Shown: positions 22,916 through 35,725, counted from the first letter of the stretch. The stretch: 64,000 bases of DNA from Talpa occidentalis (GCF_014898055.3 NW_023605083.1:93645483-93709482), one strand, 5' to 3'. Notes: generated by a model not told the origin, from the sequence alone. Numbers and translations: made by a program.

Positions 22916-23819
22916 ATATAGTGAAAGATGACCTTCATTTCCAGAGGCAGGAGTCACCTGCAGTCTGGAACAGACCACATCATCAGGGAGTAAAAATAGT
23001 GCTGGGAGGGCAAAGGTCTTGACCCGCTGAGGCCCTGGGTCAAGCTGATCCTATCCACTAGTGTTGGACTCACTCACTGACTTTGCCCAGCTGGCTGACT
23101 GCCTTTGGAATGGGATACCAGCTAATCTTGCTGCCTCAGCGCCTTCTGTTTCCTGGGCTGCTTTGCCTTCCGATGCCCCCTACATGAGGGACACACACTT
23201 GGGAGCTGCTTCCCCTGCTTGGGAGTGCAGCCCAGGACCCACTGGGGGAGCATGTTGCCATGACAACTGTGGCATACTGTTCCCCAACCCCCTTCTGCCA
23301 CTGCAAAAGCCCTGTGAAAAATTGGAATTCACGGGGCTTTTCAGACTGCTTGGACTTCTCCACAGGAAGGGAATGTGGGAGAATTTTCCCTCTGTGTTTT
23401 GGAATGATAGGGCAAAGGAGGGCGGGGGGAGGCAGAGGTTTCAAAACCAAACCATGTATTTGGCATACAAATACAAAGAAATCTACTTTCTCACAGAAAA
23501 AATTACCAGCCATAATTTTTGTCATGATATTTGTCCAGAGATATCAGAGAGGGAGGAAAGACATGGGGCAGCATCAAAGGGTGATTCTTGGGGGGGCGGG
23601 GCAATGCAACAGAATAAAGAAAATACCTTTGAGGGGCTGCATGGCACAGGGCATGGGTAACCTGGTAAAGAAATAGGCCTGTTTAGAGAGGAGAAAAAAT
23701 GGATCTGGGGAGGAGAAGATTGAAGTAGAGAAGGTTGTCATGGAACAGAGAATTACAAATCATAAACTAACAATAAACGTCTGTTATGGGGGCCAAGGAT
23801 TCAGGAGTGGTTGAGCTGG
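22916..23819. other. Unassigned sequence with a 199-codon open frame
   Basis: No repeat was recognised here. The plus-strand frame 23061-23660 is open for 199 codons but shows no recognisable domain, signal peptide or membrane segment. The frame overlaps another open frame (23260-23676), so coding status is unsupported. Confidence 0.5.
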
Positions 23820-24200
23820 GGATCTCTCAGGAGATTGCAGTTAGGAGGTACCACATACCACATCAGCTAGAGGCTTGGCTGGGCTGCTCCCAAGATGGGG
23901 CTCTCATGTCTTCCAAACAAGTGGTGTCTGTTGGCAGGAGGTGTCAGTTCCCCAACATGCTGTGCTTTCCATAGTGCTGCTTGAGGGTCCTCAAGCCATG
24001 ACAGTTGGCCTTCCCAAAGAGCAAGTGAGCTAAAAGCCAGTAAGATAGCTGCAACACCTCTTAGGACCAAACTTTAGAAGTTCCATATCTTACTTCTACA
24101 ATGTCTTATTGATTACACAAAGGCTGGGAGGGACAACACAAGAGCATGAATACCTTGGTAAAGTGAGGCTGGCTACTCATGGAGAAAGTCCTTTCTGAGT
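23820..24200. mobile_element. Ancient interspersed repeat (same family as 47.05-47.55 kb)
   Basis: 'ccatagtgctgcttgag', 'ccttcccaaagagcaagtg' and 'gagcatgaataccttgg' reproduce phrases of a common old mammalian LTR-type repeat in this reading direction. Class assignment is tentative. Confidence 0.5.
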
Positions 24201-25404
24201 CAGGGGGCTGCCAAGTGTGCTCGTGCAGGTTAACCCAGGCATGAAAAAAACCCAGCCAAAGGGGCAAATAAAGACTGCAATCCAGACTGAACTCTGATAG
24301 TCTGGCCATGCCCCAGCCAAAGCAGGGACACTTTGGTAATATGTCTCCTGAGAAAAGGTACAAGCACTCTTCCAATAAAGTTGGAGTTTATATCTCAGTC
24401 CCAATTTATCAAAATATTTTTAAATATAAATAACCTTTAAATAACAACAAAAAGACAAATATTTAATAATGTATTGATTTTAAAAGAAAGGTGCAGGCAT
24501 ATGATGCTTCAGGCATGGCTGGATCCAGGGTCTCAAACAATGTTGTGATCTCTTTATATATCTTAACTCTGCTTTTTTTATGATTTAGTATAACTCTGTG
24601 TCAACTTTATTCTCATAAAACTCATTACTATGAGACCCAGCAGCTCTAATCTTAACTCAAGTTCAGCCCAGATATGGACAGATCTTCCCACATTTGCAAT
24701 AAAAATTCTGAGGCTCTCTTTGACCTTCTTCTTTAAACATTGACTGTGGCCAAGTAGATGGGATATGATGCTTGGTTTAGTCTTCAATGTATGGCCACCC
24801 TTGAAAATTAAGGGGGCTACTTCCTCTCTACCCAACAATTTTGAAATTTTCTCAAAGGAAGTTGCCGAGCACTGGTACCAAAATCAGAGAAATGATGCTG
24901 GGAGGGAAAAACCATGTGGCCACCACTGTCCTTAGTCAGCATTTGACTAACTGAAGGGAGAGCGTTGTTTCTGGAGCCTTAGGGTGACACTGTCCATCAG
25001 AGGATTAACCATATCAATGCCAAGGTCAGAGGTAACAGAGTGCACCTGTGACTGCTAACTTAGGTGCGATAAAGGGACTTGTTTCTTCCCAGACTTGGCT
25101 GATAGGACCCCAGATCACTGGTTTGTGACCCCAAATCTAGACCTTTCAGAATTCAAAAGTAGCATTTTGTTCTCAAATTACTTTTCTTGACAGTAGAAGC
25201 AAGATATAAACTAAAAGAGAAAATCTATTCACTTACCAATTTTTTTTTTTGGCAAATGTTTGAAGCACTTCCTGGGTGCCCTGGTGCCTTGGGATGAAAC
25301 TATGTTTAAAGAGAGAATCTATTATCTTTTTTTTGGGGGGGGGTCAGATATGTATGAATCACTCACTATGTGCTTCTGTGCCTTGGGATGGAAACACAGG
25401 AACA

Positions 25405-25822
25405 GGGAAATGTGATACATATACAAAATGGAATATTACTCAGCAATCAAAAAAGAGAAACTCATGCAATTTGCAGCAACATGGATGGAGCTGGAAGGGA
25501 TCATGCTCAGCAAAATAAGCCAGAAAGAAAAAGAAAAATACCAGATGGTCTCACTCATAGCAGGAACTTAGAAAACCTAAATAAGGGACTAGGAAAATGA
25601 CTAATTATAATAAAATCAAAATCAAAATCAACAAGCAACTATAAACCAGAGACACAGTATGGTGGGGGGAGGGATTAGGGTCAAAATAAGGTGGGGGGTA
25701 GTGCATGGGGACTATAATGAAGATGAAAATGCATACATTGTGCAAAGATGAAAAATTATGTAAAAATATATAAAATAAAATAAAAAATTAAAAAATGTGT
25801 AAAAATAAAAATAAAAATCAAC
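25405..25822 (+). mobile_element. LINE-1 3' end, young-looking
   Basis: It reads 'atggaatattactcagcaat', 'aacatggatggagctggaag' and 'gtctcactcatagcagg', then a 3' UTR with a G-rich tract near 25661 and an A-rich tail. It is 5'-truncated and matches the copies at 31.36-32.53 kb and 57.0 kb. Confidence 0.9.
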
Positions 25823-26754
25823 TGTCAGTGGCCATTGTTTGTTAATATCTGCCCCCAAGCATAGCAGGACCAGCCTGACTCCAATTTTGAAACTAGAGAC
25901 CTCCTGGGCTCTACCATCCTGGCCATTCCAACTCATGGGAGGGCAGTTTGCTGTTTCCCTGCTTGAGTCATGAGAAATTTTTAAAAATATACTTACAGGC
26001 TTTTCTCATGCTGGGGGCCCTTATCAATTCTACCTCCTCACCATTCCTCCTCATGAATAATCCTTGCACCTTCCTTTGCACCACAGTTCCTGCTTTACCT
26101 GCATATCTCTCTGTCCTCAAGTGAAGAGAGAGGAAAACATGAAGAATAGCAGTTCTGGCTCAGGCTGGGAAAACAAGACTCCTCTTAACTAGATTCTGCC
26201 TCCAGATCCAGCTCCCTGCTAGCACACTCTGAGGCTCCCCTCCTTCCCCTTTAAGGGTCCTTATCTCCAAGTTAGTAACTTTACTAAGAGTAAGTTAAGA
26301 TTCTGCTAAATTCTGCATTTTAAAATCAGGCTCTGCAGAAATTTGCAGGAGAAATGACTTCTATTTTTAAAGGGGCTGATTCTTTCTTTTTTTCTAATCA
26401 TTTTCAAGTGAATTTTGAATTTAACCAAGTAGTTTTGAAAGCCCAGCTGCACTGTGGATTCCTCCTAAACTGTCGGCAGTGGAGTCAGTGTTTCCCACAA
26501 TGCAGGTCACTTCCATTGGTGGCTAAGTGGCTCATTAGCTAATTGTGGTGGGATGGGGCACAAGGATGACTATTTAAAATGATGTTGACTATATGGGTAT
26601 CACCCTTGTGATTTTATGAATATTATAGCTAATACAAGGTGAAAGTAAATAGTTATGTTATCCCAGAATTGATTTAAAGAAAAATTTGAGTATACAGTAA
26701 TGCTATTTATATGTAGATGTGGCAAACTCACAAAGGTGACTTTACCAGTTCCTT

Positions 26755-27190
26755 GGGGCTGCTGTAACAAACTACTACACACTCGTAGGGTGTAAAAACA
26801 GCACACATTTATTCTCGTACAGTTGTGGAGGCCAGAGGTCTGAAATCAGTTTCATTGGGCTGAAATCAAAGCGGGTGGTAGGATCCTGCTCCCTCCAAAG
26901 ACCGTGGGGGGCTCTGTGCCTGGCCGCTACCAGCTTCTCTGGTGGCTGTTGATAGTCCTTGGCTTGCGGCCACGTCACTTGGAGCACTGTGTCTCTGCTC
27001 ACACTGCTGCCTCCTCTTCTGTGCATAGTAAAATCCCCCTGTGCCTCCCTTTTATAAGGAGGCTCTGATCTGGGGTCTACTTCACAATCCAGGAAAATCT
27101 CCCTATCTCAAAATCCATAATTTCATCACATCAGGGAAGTCTTATTATTACTTTTTGCCAAATAAGGTAACACTCTCAAGCACCAGGGAT
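26755..27190 (-). mobile_element. MLT1-type MaLR LTR
   Basis: The reverse complement of the MLT1 consensus is visible from 'ggctgctgtaacaaact' through 'ctgaaatcagtttcattgg', 'ccctatctcaaaatcc' and 'gccaaataaggtaacac'. No attached internal region. Confidence 0.8.
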
Positions 27191-27199
27191 GAGGGATAT

Positions 27200-28995
27200 C
27201 CAGTCTATCATAGTGGCGCAGGGATTTGGAAAGCACAGAGCAAATCAAGAAATAAGACTGTGTGCCTTGGAATCTATACACAGAGGATCTCCACCAGCTG
27301 CTGTGGAGTGGATCTATAGCCGCTTCCCGCCAGCTCAGCCCACTGAAGACACTGGGAGAGTGGGATGTAAAGGGTAAAGATCAGTTGTCTCTAGGTGCCT
27401 GTTGTCCTTGGAGAAGAAATACCTCTAGGGGTGTCCCTGGGCCCATTCATTTACAGTAACCTGAGATGCCTGGGCATGATTTGACTCACTGGTGGTGGGT
27501 AAGTTGGTGATAAATAGTCACCTTAGAATATGGGATTTTCAAATTGCCCAGGTTCCAATGAGCATTGTTTTACTCCATTCAGATCAGTATCTTGGGGCCT
27601 CATCTCAGGTTCACACTGTATTTATTTAAATTACTTTTGAAATGTTAATCACCAAATGTTAATAAACAAAGTAATTATTCTTGATTTCTTTATGGGTTCC
27701 ATTTATTAAAGGGAACTGATATTATTCTTGATTTCATGAGCAAGCATGAAATTTATAAGTATAATATGCTTTTCTTATGAAATTAAAGACATTTTCTTAT
27801 TGTATAATCAGTAAATTAGAAGCAGGATTATCACATTTCAGGGAAAGGTGCTGTAACAACCTTTCACTCGATCTGATTAGAGCATTCATAGCAAGTGTTT
27901 TCTCTCTGGAGCCTTCCTCAAAGAAGAGTTCATCAACTCATGTAATTCAGCAAGTTAAGTGTTCAAGGGGGGTCAGTAGGAGAGAGGGACTGTATCTCCA
28001 TTAGCTTTGATGGTACAGGCCTGCTTCCACCCCCACCCTCACCCCCACCCTCTACACATCTACACAGGCCTGTAATTGCTCTGACTGCAGTGGCACCAGC
28101 AAGTGACATCTCCTTTGGCCAAACAGACAGAACAGGCCAAAGGAGGCAGAAAGCCCTGAGGGAGAGGCATGACGGTCTGCAGCTGGTGAGGAGAGGCAGC
28201 CAAAAGGGCAGTTTGCTCTTTCTCAGAACAAAGGCCTTAAACCTTGGCAGGGAAGTTTGTTCAAAGTGACCCAAAGGTGTGGCCTGACAATCTTTCTTTG
28301 ACGCTCTCTTCTTGGGGCTCGCTAGGGTGGGTGAGAGAGGCTGGCATGGATCCACACCCACCATCTCCATCATTCTCATGCTGATTGTGATCCAAGTTCC
28401 AGTGTAGGGTCTTTCAGGATCTTTAAAATAAAATTTTAAATAAATAACTTTTGTTGTTACAGAAGACAGGAGGGCTCCCTTTCTGTGATGGGTCTTCTGT
28501 TAACACAGAGCAGACTGCCTCAAGGAAAGAGGATAACATTGTACAGAGGCTGGGCCCAAACTTCCAATCAAAGCTGCTCAGGAACATGGGGGAGGGACAC
28601 CTGGCTGACTTTATTCAAGGACCTCTCACTAGTGACCAATAGTTAAAGCCATAAGGAAAGGTCTCAAACATAAAATAAAATAAAAGCTTAAATAAATATT
28701 TACATATATAGCAAATACATATAAATATGAATCATATATGTGACAAATGGGGTTAATGTTAGTATAAAATATCCATGAAATCTATAAAATTTCCCTCAAA
28801 TTTTGAGAATGTTCCCTAAACTAACCATTAAGTTTATAACAAGTAGCAGTGAAATCAATTTATCTTCTGTCTTAGAATATTTTAAAAACATCTGAAGTCC
28901 AGTGGGACAATGGAATTAGTGATTCTAAAATTTCCTTGGACCCCGAAAGTCTGATTTATTATATTCACTTATACAATCCACATGGGCAGAACCCT
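27200..28995. other. Unassigned intergenic sequence
   Basis: AT-rich stretches, a C-rich run near 28.03 kb and no recognisable gene or confident repeat. Confidence 0.5.
28028..28054 (-). repeat. Short C-rich run (G-rich on minus strand)
   Basis: Four C-runs of three to five bases (caccctcacccccaccctc and flanks) give a short minus-strand G-rich motif with quadruplex-like spacing. Confidence 0.6.
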
Positions 28996-28999
28996 GAGA

Positions 29000-29112
29000 T
29001 GGGCCGAGCGTGGGCTGCAGCATCAGACAGGCCTGTGTTCCACTCAAATCCCACCACTCACAGCTGTGCAGCCTTGGGTTTGTCACTTCTCCAAATCTCT
29101 TGTCCCCCCAAA
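29000..29112 (+). mobile_element. MIR SINE
   Basis: 'gcatcagacaggcctgtgtt', 'caaatcccaccactcac', 'tgtgcagccttgggtttgtc', 'cttctccaaatctct' are the MIR tRNA-like and core segments in order. Confidence 0.85.
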
Positions 29113-29140
29113 TGAATTATTTGGATTATTTAAATAAGCC

Positions 29141-29451
29141 ACTGGATTATTTGGAAGAGGCTAGGGCATGACCTTATTTATGTTTGACAGATAATTCTGG
29201 CTACTATGTAGATTGAAGAGAGCAGGGATAGAAGCAGGAGGTCTTGTTAGGAGGTGATTGTAATAATTCAGGTGGGAAGTGAGGGTGAATTGAACTAGGG
29301 AGGTGTTAGTGGAGGAGATAGGAGGTGGTAGGTACCACTGAGAATGAACACCCTTCTTCCAAGAATATGGAAAAAGCATCTTCCTCCATTTCTTCTGGTT
29401 CTTACTCCCACCCACGTAGAGGGTCCCGGGCTGCACCCCTGTCATGGAGAT
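29141..29451 (-). repeat. Direct duplication, copy 1 (L2-derived)
   Basis: About 310 bases are repeated at 30255-30563 in the same orientation with roughly 90-95% identity by eye. The left part ('ctggctactatgtagat', 'taggaggtgattgtaata') is antisense L2 ORF sequence. Confidence 0.9.
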
Positions 29452-30049
29452 TCCACCTTCTTCCCAACATGGTTGGTAACTGCCAGACATAAATCCATCA
29501 GGCCATGTTCCCAAATCCACCCAGTCCTCACAAGGGCCATATTCATGAAGCAGAGGTCCAGTCCCCCCAGTGTGTGCCCTGAAGCTTCCAGCCATAATCC
29601 CATACTGGGCCTTCCTGTTTTCCCACCCATCCTTGGTCTCACTCTAATCCCACTTGGCTTTGCAGATGGTCAATACCGGGTGCATCTGGGCATGTAGGGT
29701 AGAAGAGGCAGGAATTCCACTAGAGGAACCAGAAAAATTCCAACACAGGGAGGGCCCAAGAGATGTCTGAAGACACCTGATGATACGGGCCTGAGAGCCT
29801 CAGACCACTTTGTTCTCACTGCAGATGGACCTACTACCTCCCTGGAGGTGGAAAGTGATCACCTGCGATCAGAAGGAAGGAAGCCAGGGGCTCCCCCTAC
29901 TGGCCATTGCCGAGAATGTCAGCAGGGGACGTAGGGCTAAGGGCCCCTCACCATCTAAGTATCAATACAGAGACATCAGAGTTGACATAAAAACCCAGAT
30001 AAGCAATTTCTCTTGAAAAATTAGAAGCTCTGGCAGCACTGAACTTGGG

Positions 30050-30454
30050 TTCCTGCATGGTAACCATTGTTCAGAGCAGTTAACAAAACAGAAATCCCTG
30101 CCCTCATGGAGCTTATGATCTGGGGGAGCGAGGGAGAAACAGTCACAATAAAGTGGATTATGATGCATGTGGGGTTGGGGAGCATGAGACCATGCTTATG
30201 GGCTTATAGACCACTTAAGGGGCATCAACTTTTACTCTGAGTAAATAGAAAGACACTGGATTATTTGGAAGAGGTTAGGGCATCGCCTTATTTATGTTTG
30301 ACAGATAATTCTGGCTACTATGTAGATTAAAGAGAGCAGGGATAGAAGCAGGAGGTCTTGTTAGGAGGCGATTGTAATAATTCAGATGTGAAATGAGGGT
30401 GAATTGAACCAGGGGGGTGTTAGGGAGGAGATAGAAGGTGGTAGGTACCACTGA
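30050..30454 (-). mobile_element. L2 antisense fragment
   Basis: 'aatccctgccctcatggagc', 'cttttactctgagtaaata' and 'ttctggctactatgtag' appear in the order of antisense L2. It runs into the second copy of the local duplication. Confidence 0.75.
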
Positions 30455-30563
30455 GAATGAACACCCTTCCTCCAAGAATACGGAAAAAGCATCTTCCTCC
30501 CCCATTTCTTCTGGTTCTTACTCCCACCCAGGCAGAGGGTCCCGGGCTGCACCCCCATCAGCT
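30255..30563 (-). repeat. Direct duplication, copy 2 (L2-derived)
   Basis: Partner of 29141-29451, offset by about 1.11 kb. Both extend past the L2-like part into 'ggtaggtaccactgagaatg' and 'gggtcccgggctgcacccc', so the duplicated block is not simply two independent L2 insertions. Confidence 0.9.
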
Positions 30564-31354
30564 TAGCCTTAGCCATCATCCTGATGGATTCCCCTCAACT
30601 GATGGGTTTCCCTCAATTTCTCCACAGAGGCCCCCTCCCCCCAAATTTGGGTAGCTCATATTTCTGAAATTCCAGGGGATCACTCACCAGGACCCAGAAT
30701 AATATTGGCTCTGTATCTGTGATATGCAGAAGACACAGTAAAGGCCAGATGCCAGTGTGACTGCGGGGACAATTAGTCTTGCTAAAATGACTTGTCCCCT
30801 TGAGTCCTGTCAATGGGCCAGGCTCTCTCAGTTCTCTGGATTCTCCATACACTATTCTCTTTCCTTAGAATACTTCTCCCTATACTTGGCTTAACCTTTC
30901 TCAACTTTGACATTTTTCTTTCTAGGGAGCTTCCTGGACCCAGAGGCCTTAGCTGGGGGTGGGAGAGTTCCCCTCCCAGTCAGGATGTAGCTCCAAATAC
31001 ACCTTACACAGGACTGGGTGTAAGGCACAAACTTCCAGAAGGTAATACTTTTGGGGTCATGCAAGCATAGGGGTGGCTTGGGAGTACCTGCTTAACTTTT
31101 GTACCCTAGGAGTGTCCCTTACCTCACCTAAGGTCCAGAAAGTGGGACCACTGAATCAGGGGTCTCTGCCTGGGCTTCAAGTGCCTGAATCCCTGGCCCA
31201 TATGGTTTCCTTACCAGGATGTGCTAATGGGAGGCACTGGCTTGAGATTTGGAAGAGATCCATTGTTATCTTGCAACACTGGACTCACCCCACAGCGGTA
31301 CCACCATTCCAGGTCCTTCCCAAGTTCACCAAGTTCAGCTGTTTAGAATTTGGT

Positions 31355-32528
31355 TGAAGCTTGACTACTACCTAATACCATGCACAAAAACCAACTCAAA
31401 ATGGATTAAAGAACTAGACACAAGACCTGAAAACATAAAATACATAGAAGGAAATATAGGTGAAACACTACATGATAGGCACATCAAAGACATCTTTACA
31501 GACACATCACCCAAAGCGGTGATAGTGAAGACAAAGATAAACAGCTGGGACTACATCAAATTAAAGAGCTTCTGCACAGCACAAGAGACAATAACAAAAA
31601 CAAAGAGAAACCCCACCGACTGGGAGAACATTTTTGCACACAACACTAATGATAAAGGACTGATCACAAAATCTACAAAGAGCCAATGAGACTCAACTAA
31701 AACAAAGAAAATAATCCAGTCAAAAAAATGGGCAGAAGAGCTAAAAAGAAATTTCTCTGAAGAGGAAATGCAAATGGCCAACAGGCATATGAAAAAATGT
31801 TCAACATCACTTGTAATCAGGGAAATGCAAATCAAAACTACAATGAGATACCATCTTACACCAGCGAGAATGGCACATATTAAAAAAACTAGCAACAACA
31901 AATGTTGGCGAGATTGTGGAGGAAAAGGAACGCTCCTGCACTGTTGGTGGGAGTGAAAACTGGTCCAACCACCATGGAGAGCTGTGTGGAGATTTCTTGA
32001 CCTACTAAACATAGAGCTTCCATATGATCCAGCAATTCCACTCCTAGGTATTTACCCAAAGGACACAGAAACATCAATTCCAAAGAGCACCTGCACCCCT
32101 ATGTTTATAGCAGCACTGTTTACAATAGCTAAGCTTTGGAAACAACCCAAATGCCCAAAAATAGATGACTAGATCAAGAAGATGTGGCACATATACACCA
32201 TGGAATATTACTCAGCATTCAAAAAAGATAAATACATGCAATTTGCAGCAACATGGATGGCGCTGGAAGGGATCATGCTCAGCGAAATAAGCCAGAAAGA
32301 AAAAGAAAAATACCGGATGGTCTCACTCATAGCAGGAATCTAGAAAACTTAAATAAGGGACCAGGAAAAAGAATAACTATAAGAAAGAAAATATCAAAAT
32401 CGACAAACAACTATGAACCAGAGACACTATATGGGGGTGTGGGGGGCGGGGAAAGGAGGGATTGGGGTCAAAATAAAGGGGTTGTAATTGAATGGGGAAT
32501 ATAAAAATAAAATTTAAATTAAAAAAAA
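31355..32528 (+). mobile_element. 5'-truncated LINE-1 insertion with target-site duplication
   Basis: Contains the C-terminal ORF2 region, 3' UTR with a G-rich tract, and an A-rich tail. It is flanked by AGAATTTGGT at 31345-31354 and 32529-32538. The ORF2 remnant (frame open to 31689, then interrupted) covers sequence downstream of the reverse transcriptase domain; a stop at 31687-31689 and later frame changes make it non-coding. It is inserted near L2 sequence that continues at 32.7 kb. Confidence 0.95.
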
Positions 32529-32699
32529 AGAATTTGGTAATACCATCCCCCACCAGCCCCAAACTTGATCATTTCCTGAAGCCACCTTTTAACCTTACTT
32601 CCCATGCTTTCATTTCCTTCTAGCAGCCTTTTGTTTTCCTAAATACCTTGAGTGGTTGAACCCTCACTGATACAATCCCACTGTCCTTCCACCTAATGG

Positions 32700-33360
32700 T
32701 AAAATTCTCACAAGCATTCTGCCCTCCATTCACCTATGGCCAGGCCCCCTGCCTTCCTTTAGTGCTCCCACCTGGCACATTGCTTGCATCACCTTCCCAA
32801 ACAGATTCCTTAAAGAAGCTTTCTCTGGCCATGCCCATCCCAAAATGTGATCTACTCTCTGCCCTGAAAATACTCAAACTCTAACTCCATGTTCTTTTTT
32901 TTTTTTAAGATTTATTTATTTATGCATACAAGAGCTGGGGTACAGGCCAGTGGTATGTATGTGTGGTGGGGGGGAGGAGAGAGGATCCACCAGAGACAGA
33001 ACAGGCAGACTGACGAAATACATTGCTGAGGGGAGCAGCAGGTGAGACAGGAGAGGTCTGCTGCATCATGTGAGTAGCTCCTTGGCCAGCCAGGGATCAA
33101 ACTTATGCTGCAGAGGCTGTGGATAGCTTCACAGCGCTGCATCTTAACCCCTTATGCCACCAGGGAGGCCCCTTCATGTTCTTTTCTTCATACAGTTTAT
33201 CCCAATGTATTTCTTTGATGGTTCAATAACTGCTGGCCTCCCTCAATAGACGAAAGGATCCATGAGGGCTGGAAGTCGTGCTCACGATGGTGCCCTATGC
33301 CTGACACAGTGTCGGCACTAGATGTACCCAGTGAGTAATCTGAGAAATGAATGGATAGTA
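32700..33360 (+). mobile_element. L2 fragment interrupted by a SINE
   Basis: 'ccttcctttagtgctccc', 'ccttaaagaagctttctctg' and 'caatagacgaaaggatccat', then 'gcctgacacagtgtcggca', follow L2 3' order. The SINE at 32899-33174 splits it. Confidence 0.7.
32899..33174 (-). mobile_element. tRNA-derived T+ SINE (Rhin-1-like), copy 1
   Basis: Minus-strand copy with an A-rich tail (T-rich at left), 'aagatttatttatttatg', and the conserved GGCCTCC head at right. Flanked by CATGTTCTTTT at 32888-32898 and 33175-33185. The B box is degraded compared with the 38.4 kb copy. Confidence 0.9.
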
Positions 33361-33504
33361 TGGATGGGATAAATAATTTATTGCACTGAATTGCATCAAG
33401 CAGTCAGCCTCCACTGAGTGCTAATGGTAACGTCACTCAGTGACAGGCATTGTGGGAGAAGTAAAAGACAAATAATCAATAAACAGATATGAAGGGCTAG
33501 GTAT

Positions 33505-33975
33505 TGTGAAGGTACTTGTTTCAATATGGCCACCCAAATCTCTCCCATACCAGGAATTCATGTTACAATGTAACTTTGATGGTCCTGCCATCAAAGATTG
33601 TCTGTGTTGCTCTTTTCTTGAAATTTGGTGGATTTTATAGCCGTTTTGATCAATAATATTCTGTGAATATAATATAATATTCTATGAAGTTTCCAGATAT
33701 AAGCAGTGCAACCCTGAGGCCCTGAGGCTGCCATGCTGTGAGGAAGCCCAAGATACCCCACACAGAGACCCTGCGGCTACTTGAAGAAAGCCCCCCAGCC
33801 CCCAGCTGTTCCAGCCACTAGCAGATTGTAATTGCGTGGACCATGGGTGTAGCCGAGACTTTCCTGAATTCCTAACCCACAAAAACTGAGAGGGATAAAT
33901 AAAACAACTATTGCTATTTTAAGCCACAGATTGTTGGGGTGATTTTGTTATATTCTAAGAGATCATTAGAATAGT
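33505..33975 (+). mobile_element. Ancient LTR (MLT/MaLR-like)
   Basis: 'gaggctgccatgctgtgagg', 'ccccagctgttccagcca' and 'aacccacaaaaactgag', then 'attttaagccacagattgtt', are in the order of a common old LTR 3' half, ending near an 'attctaagagatca' block. Related to 4.86-5.32 kb. Confidence 0.65.
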
Positions 33976-33979
33976 TCTT

Positions 33980-34935
33980 GACTTCAAGGAACTTAAAATT
34001 TTGTTGGAACATCAGGAAGTGAGTGAGCTCAACTAGTGTCAGCAGTCTCTAGCAGCAGAGGTGCAAACTGTAAGGTCCTGGTCCTGTCTATGTACGAACA
34101 GTAAATGCATCCTTCTTTTCTCTTCCATCCATCTCTATTCCTGACTCTTTCCTTTGCCCCTAACTTTGTCTGGTCCTCTAAATCCTTGATTCCCACAAGT
34201 CTATAGTCACTGCAGGATGACACTTTCTCAAACTCTCAACCTTCTAGAGAGATCTAGAGTTCTAAATTAACAAGCAACCTGTTCCCTCCAATTTCCCTTT
34301 GGATACAGTGCAGAGAGTGAAGTCAAGGATGTTTGGACTGAAAATCCCTGGTCCTGGCTCCTGGTTCTTGGCAAGAATCATCACATAAATTTTCTGACAA
34401 GAGACACATCCGCATAATTGGACCAAAGATATCACAGACTCAGACCCAAGTAAAGAGGGCAGGGCTGGAAAAGGGGTCTATTCATCAAAACCTCATCATA
34501 AATTCAAATTGAAGGACTGAAAAGAAACAAAACATGGATATCTCCCAAACCCAGCAGCTGGACTTCTCCCTGAAATCTTGAAATCACTGAAGCTCAATTC
34601 AACATCTGGGAGAGAATAAAAAATAATAAAGATTTAAAAAGAACAGACGCTGGGTAATTACCAATTGAAGTGTGGATCGGGAATATAAATTCTCTGGGAG
34701 CCTAAAGACAGAAATATACATTAACACGTGGGTCTTAGGACTGTGAATTCCATCCAGCTGTCACCACCCTTCTTTTTCATTATTGCCAATTTTTAGTTAG
34801 CAAATGCACTTTCTAAGGAATGAGAATAATTTGGTTCAGGTTGACATGACCCAAATTCTTCCTTAATTGACACTGGTGGTGGACTATAATTTCTGAGAGG
34901 GGTTAAGTGCTGAATAATAGCACCAGAGAACATGG
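33980..34935. other. Unassigned intergenic sequence
   Basis: No gene, RNA gene or confident repeat seen. Confidence 0.5.
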
Positions 34936-34939
34936 AGAG

Positions 34940-35140
34940 AATGTTGTAATTAGATTTGGGGAGACCTGGGTTCAAATCTTGACATTTCCATTCATTTCTT
35001 ATAGGAAATTAGCATTATTTAACCTCCTAAATGTGAAGAAATCTCTAAATAAAGAGAAAATCATGCCTTAGAGATTTTATGAGGATTAAATTACATAATA
35101 TACCTTCAAAACACCTGCCATAATGCTTCCAACTTGTGAA
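34940..35140 (+). mobile_element. MIR SINE
   Basis: 'gacctgggttcaaatcttga', 'tatttaacctcctaaatgtg', 'tttatgaggattaaatta' and 'cctgccataatgcttcc' match the MIR consensus. Confidence 0.8.
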
Positions 35141-35199
35141 ATGGAAACGATACTTCCTTCACAGGGTTATGTTATGTTGTAAGAATTCTTTAGCTTATG

Positions 35200-35725
35200 A
35201 TATTACTTAAGCTATTTTTAAGATATGTGTGATACTTCTGGTGGTAAGTAGCAAAAAGTAAGATTTATAGTAGCTTTAAAGTAAAATGTATTGAATTGGC
35301 TTAGATAAGAGAGAGTGGAGGTAAGTGGCCCGGGATAGGCTCAATATCAGTGCTCAATGCTACTAAGGCATTGAATCCAATTCTTTGCAATCCATGTCAC
35401 CTTCTCTCATGGTGTCCAGATGGCTGCTTCAGCGCCAAGCATCACATCTTCACACCAGAGCATACAAAGCACGAAAGGAGAGAAATTCTTTCACATATCT
35501 CTCCTATCAAATAGGAAACATTTCTTAGACACCTCCCACAGACTTCCCTTTATATCTCTTTGGCCAGAACTGGTCCACCCCTATCTCTTGCTGGGAGGCA
35601 GACTTCTGGAAATGAATATCCAGCATTTCCAAAAGTTAATGTAGGAAGTCACTTCTAGCAGCAAGAAGAACAGAGAGAAGAATGGCTTTGGGGTAGGAAG
35701 CACACTGGGGTCTGCTGCTGTAACT
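35200..35725. mobile_element. Ancient interspersed repeat, class not assigned
   Basis: 'cagatggctgcttcagcgcc', 'catcacatcttcacac', 'ttggccagaactggtcc' and 'aagaacagagagaagaatgg' are typical of a common old mammalian repeat. The copy at 38.74-39.03 kb shows the preceding part of the same family. Confidence 0.5.

Noticed and set aside
28420..28450. 'ctttaaaataaaattttaaa' looked like a SINE tail
   Set aside because: No SINE head, A box or B box lies on either side.
31249..31689. 146-codon open frame
   Set aside because: It runs from flanking DNA into a 5'-truncated LINE-1 ORF2 remnant; not a host gene.
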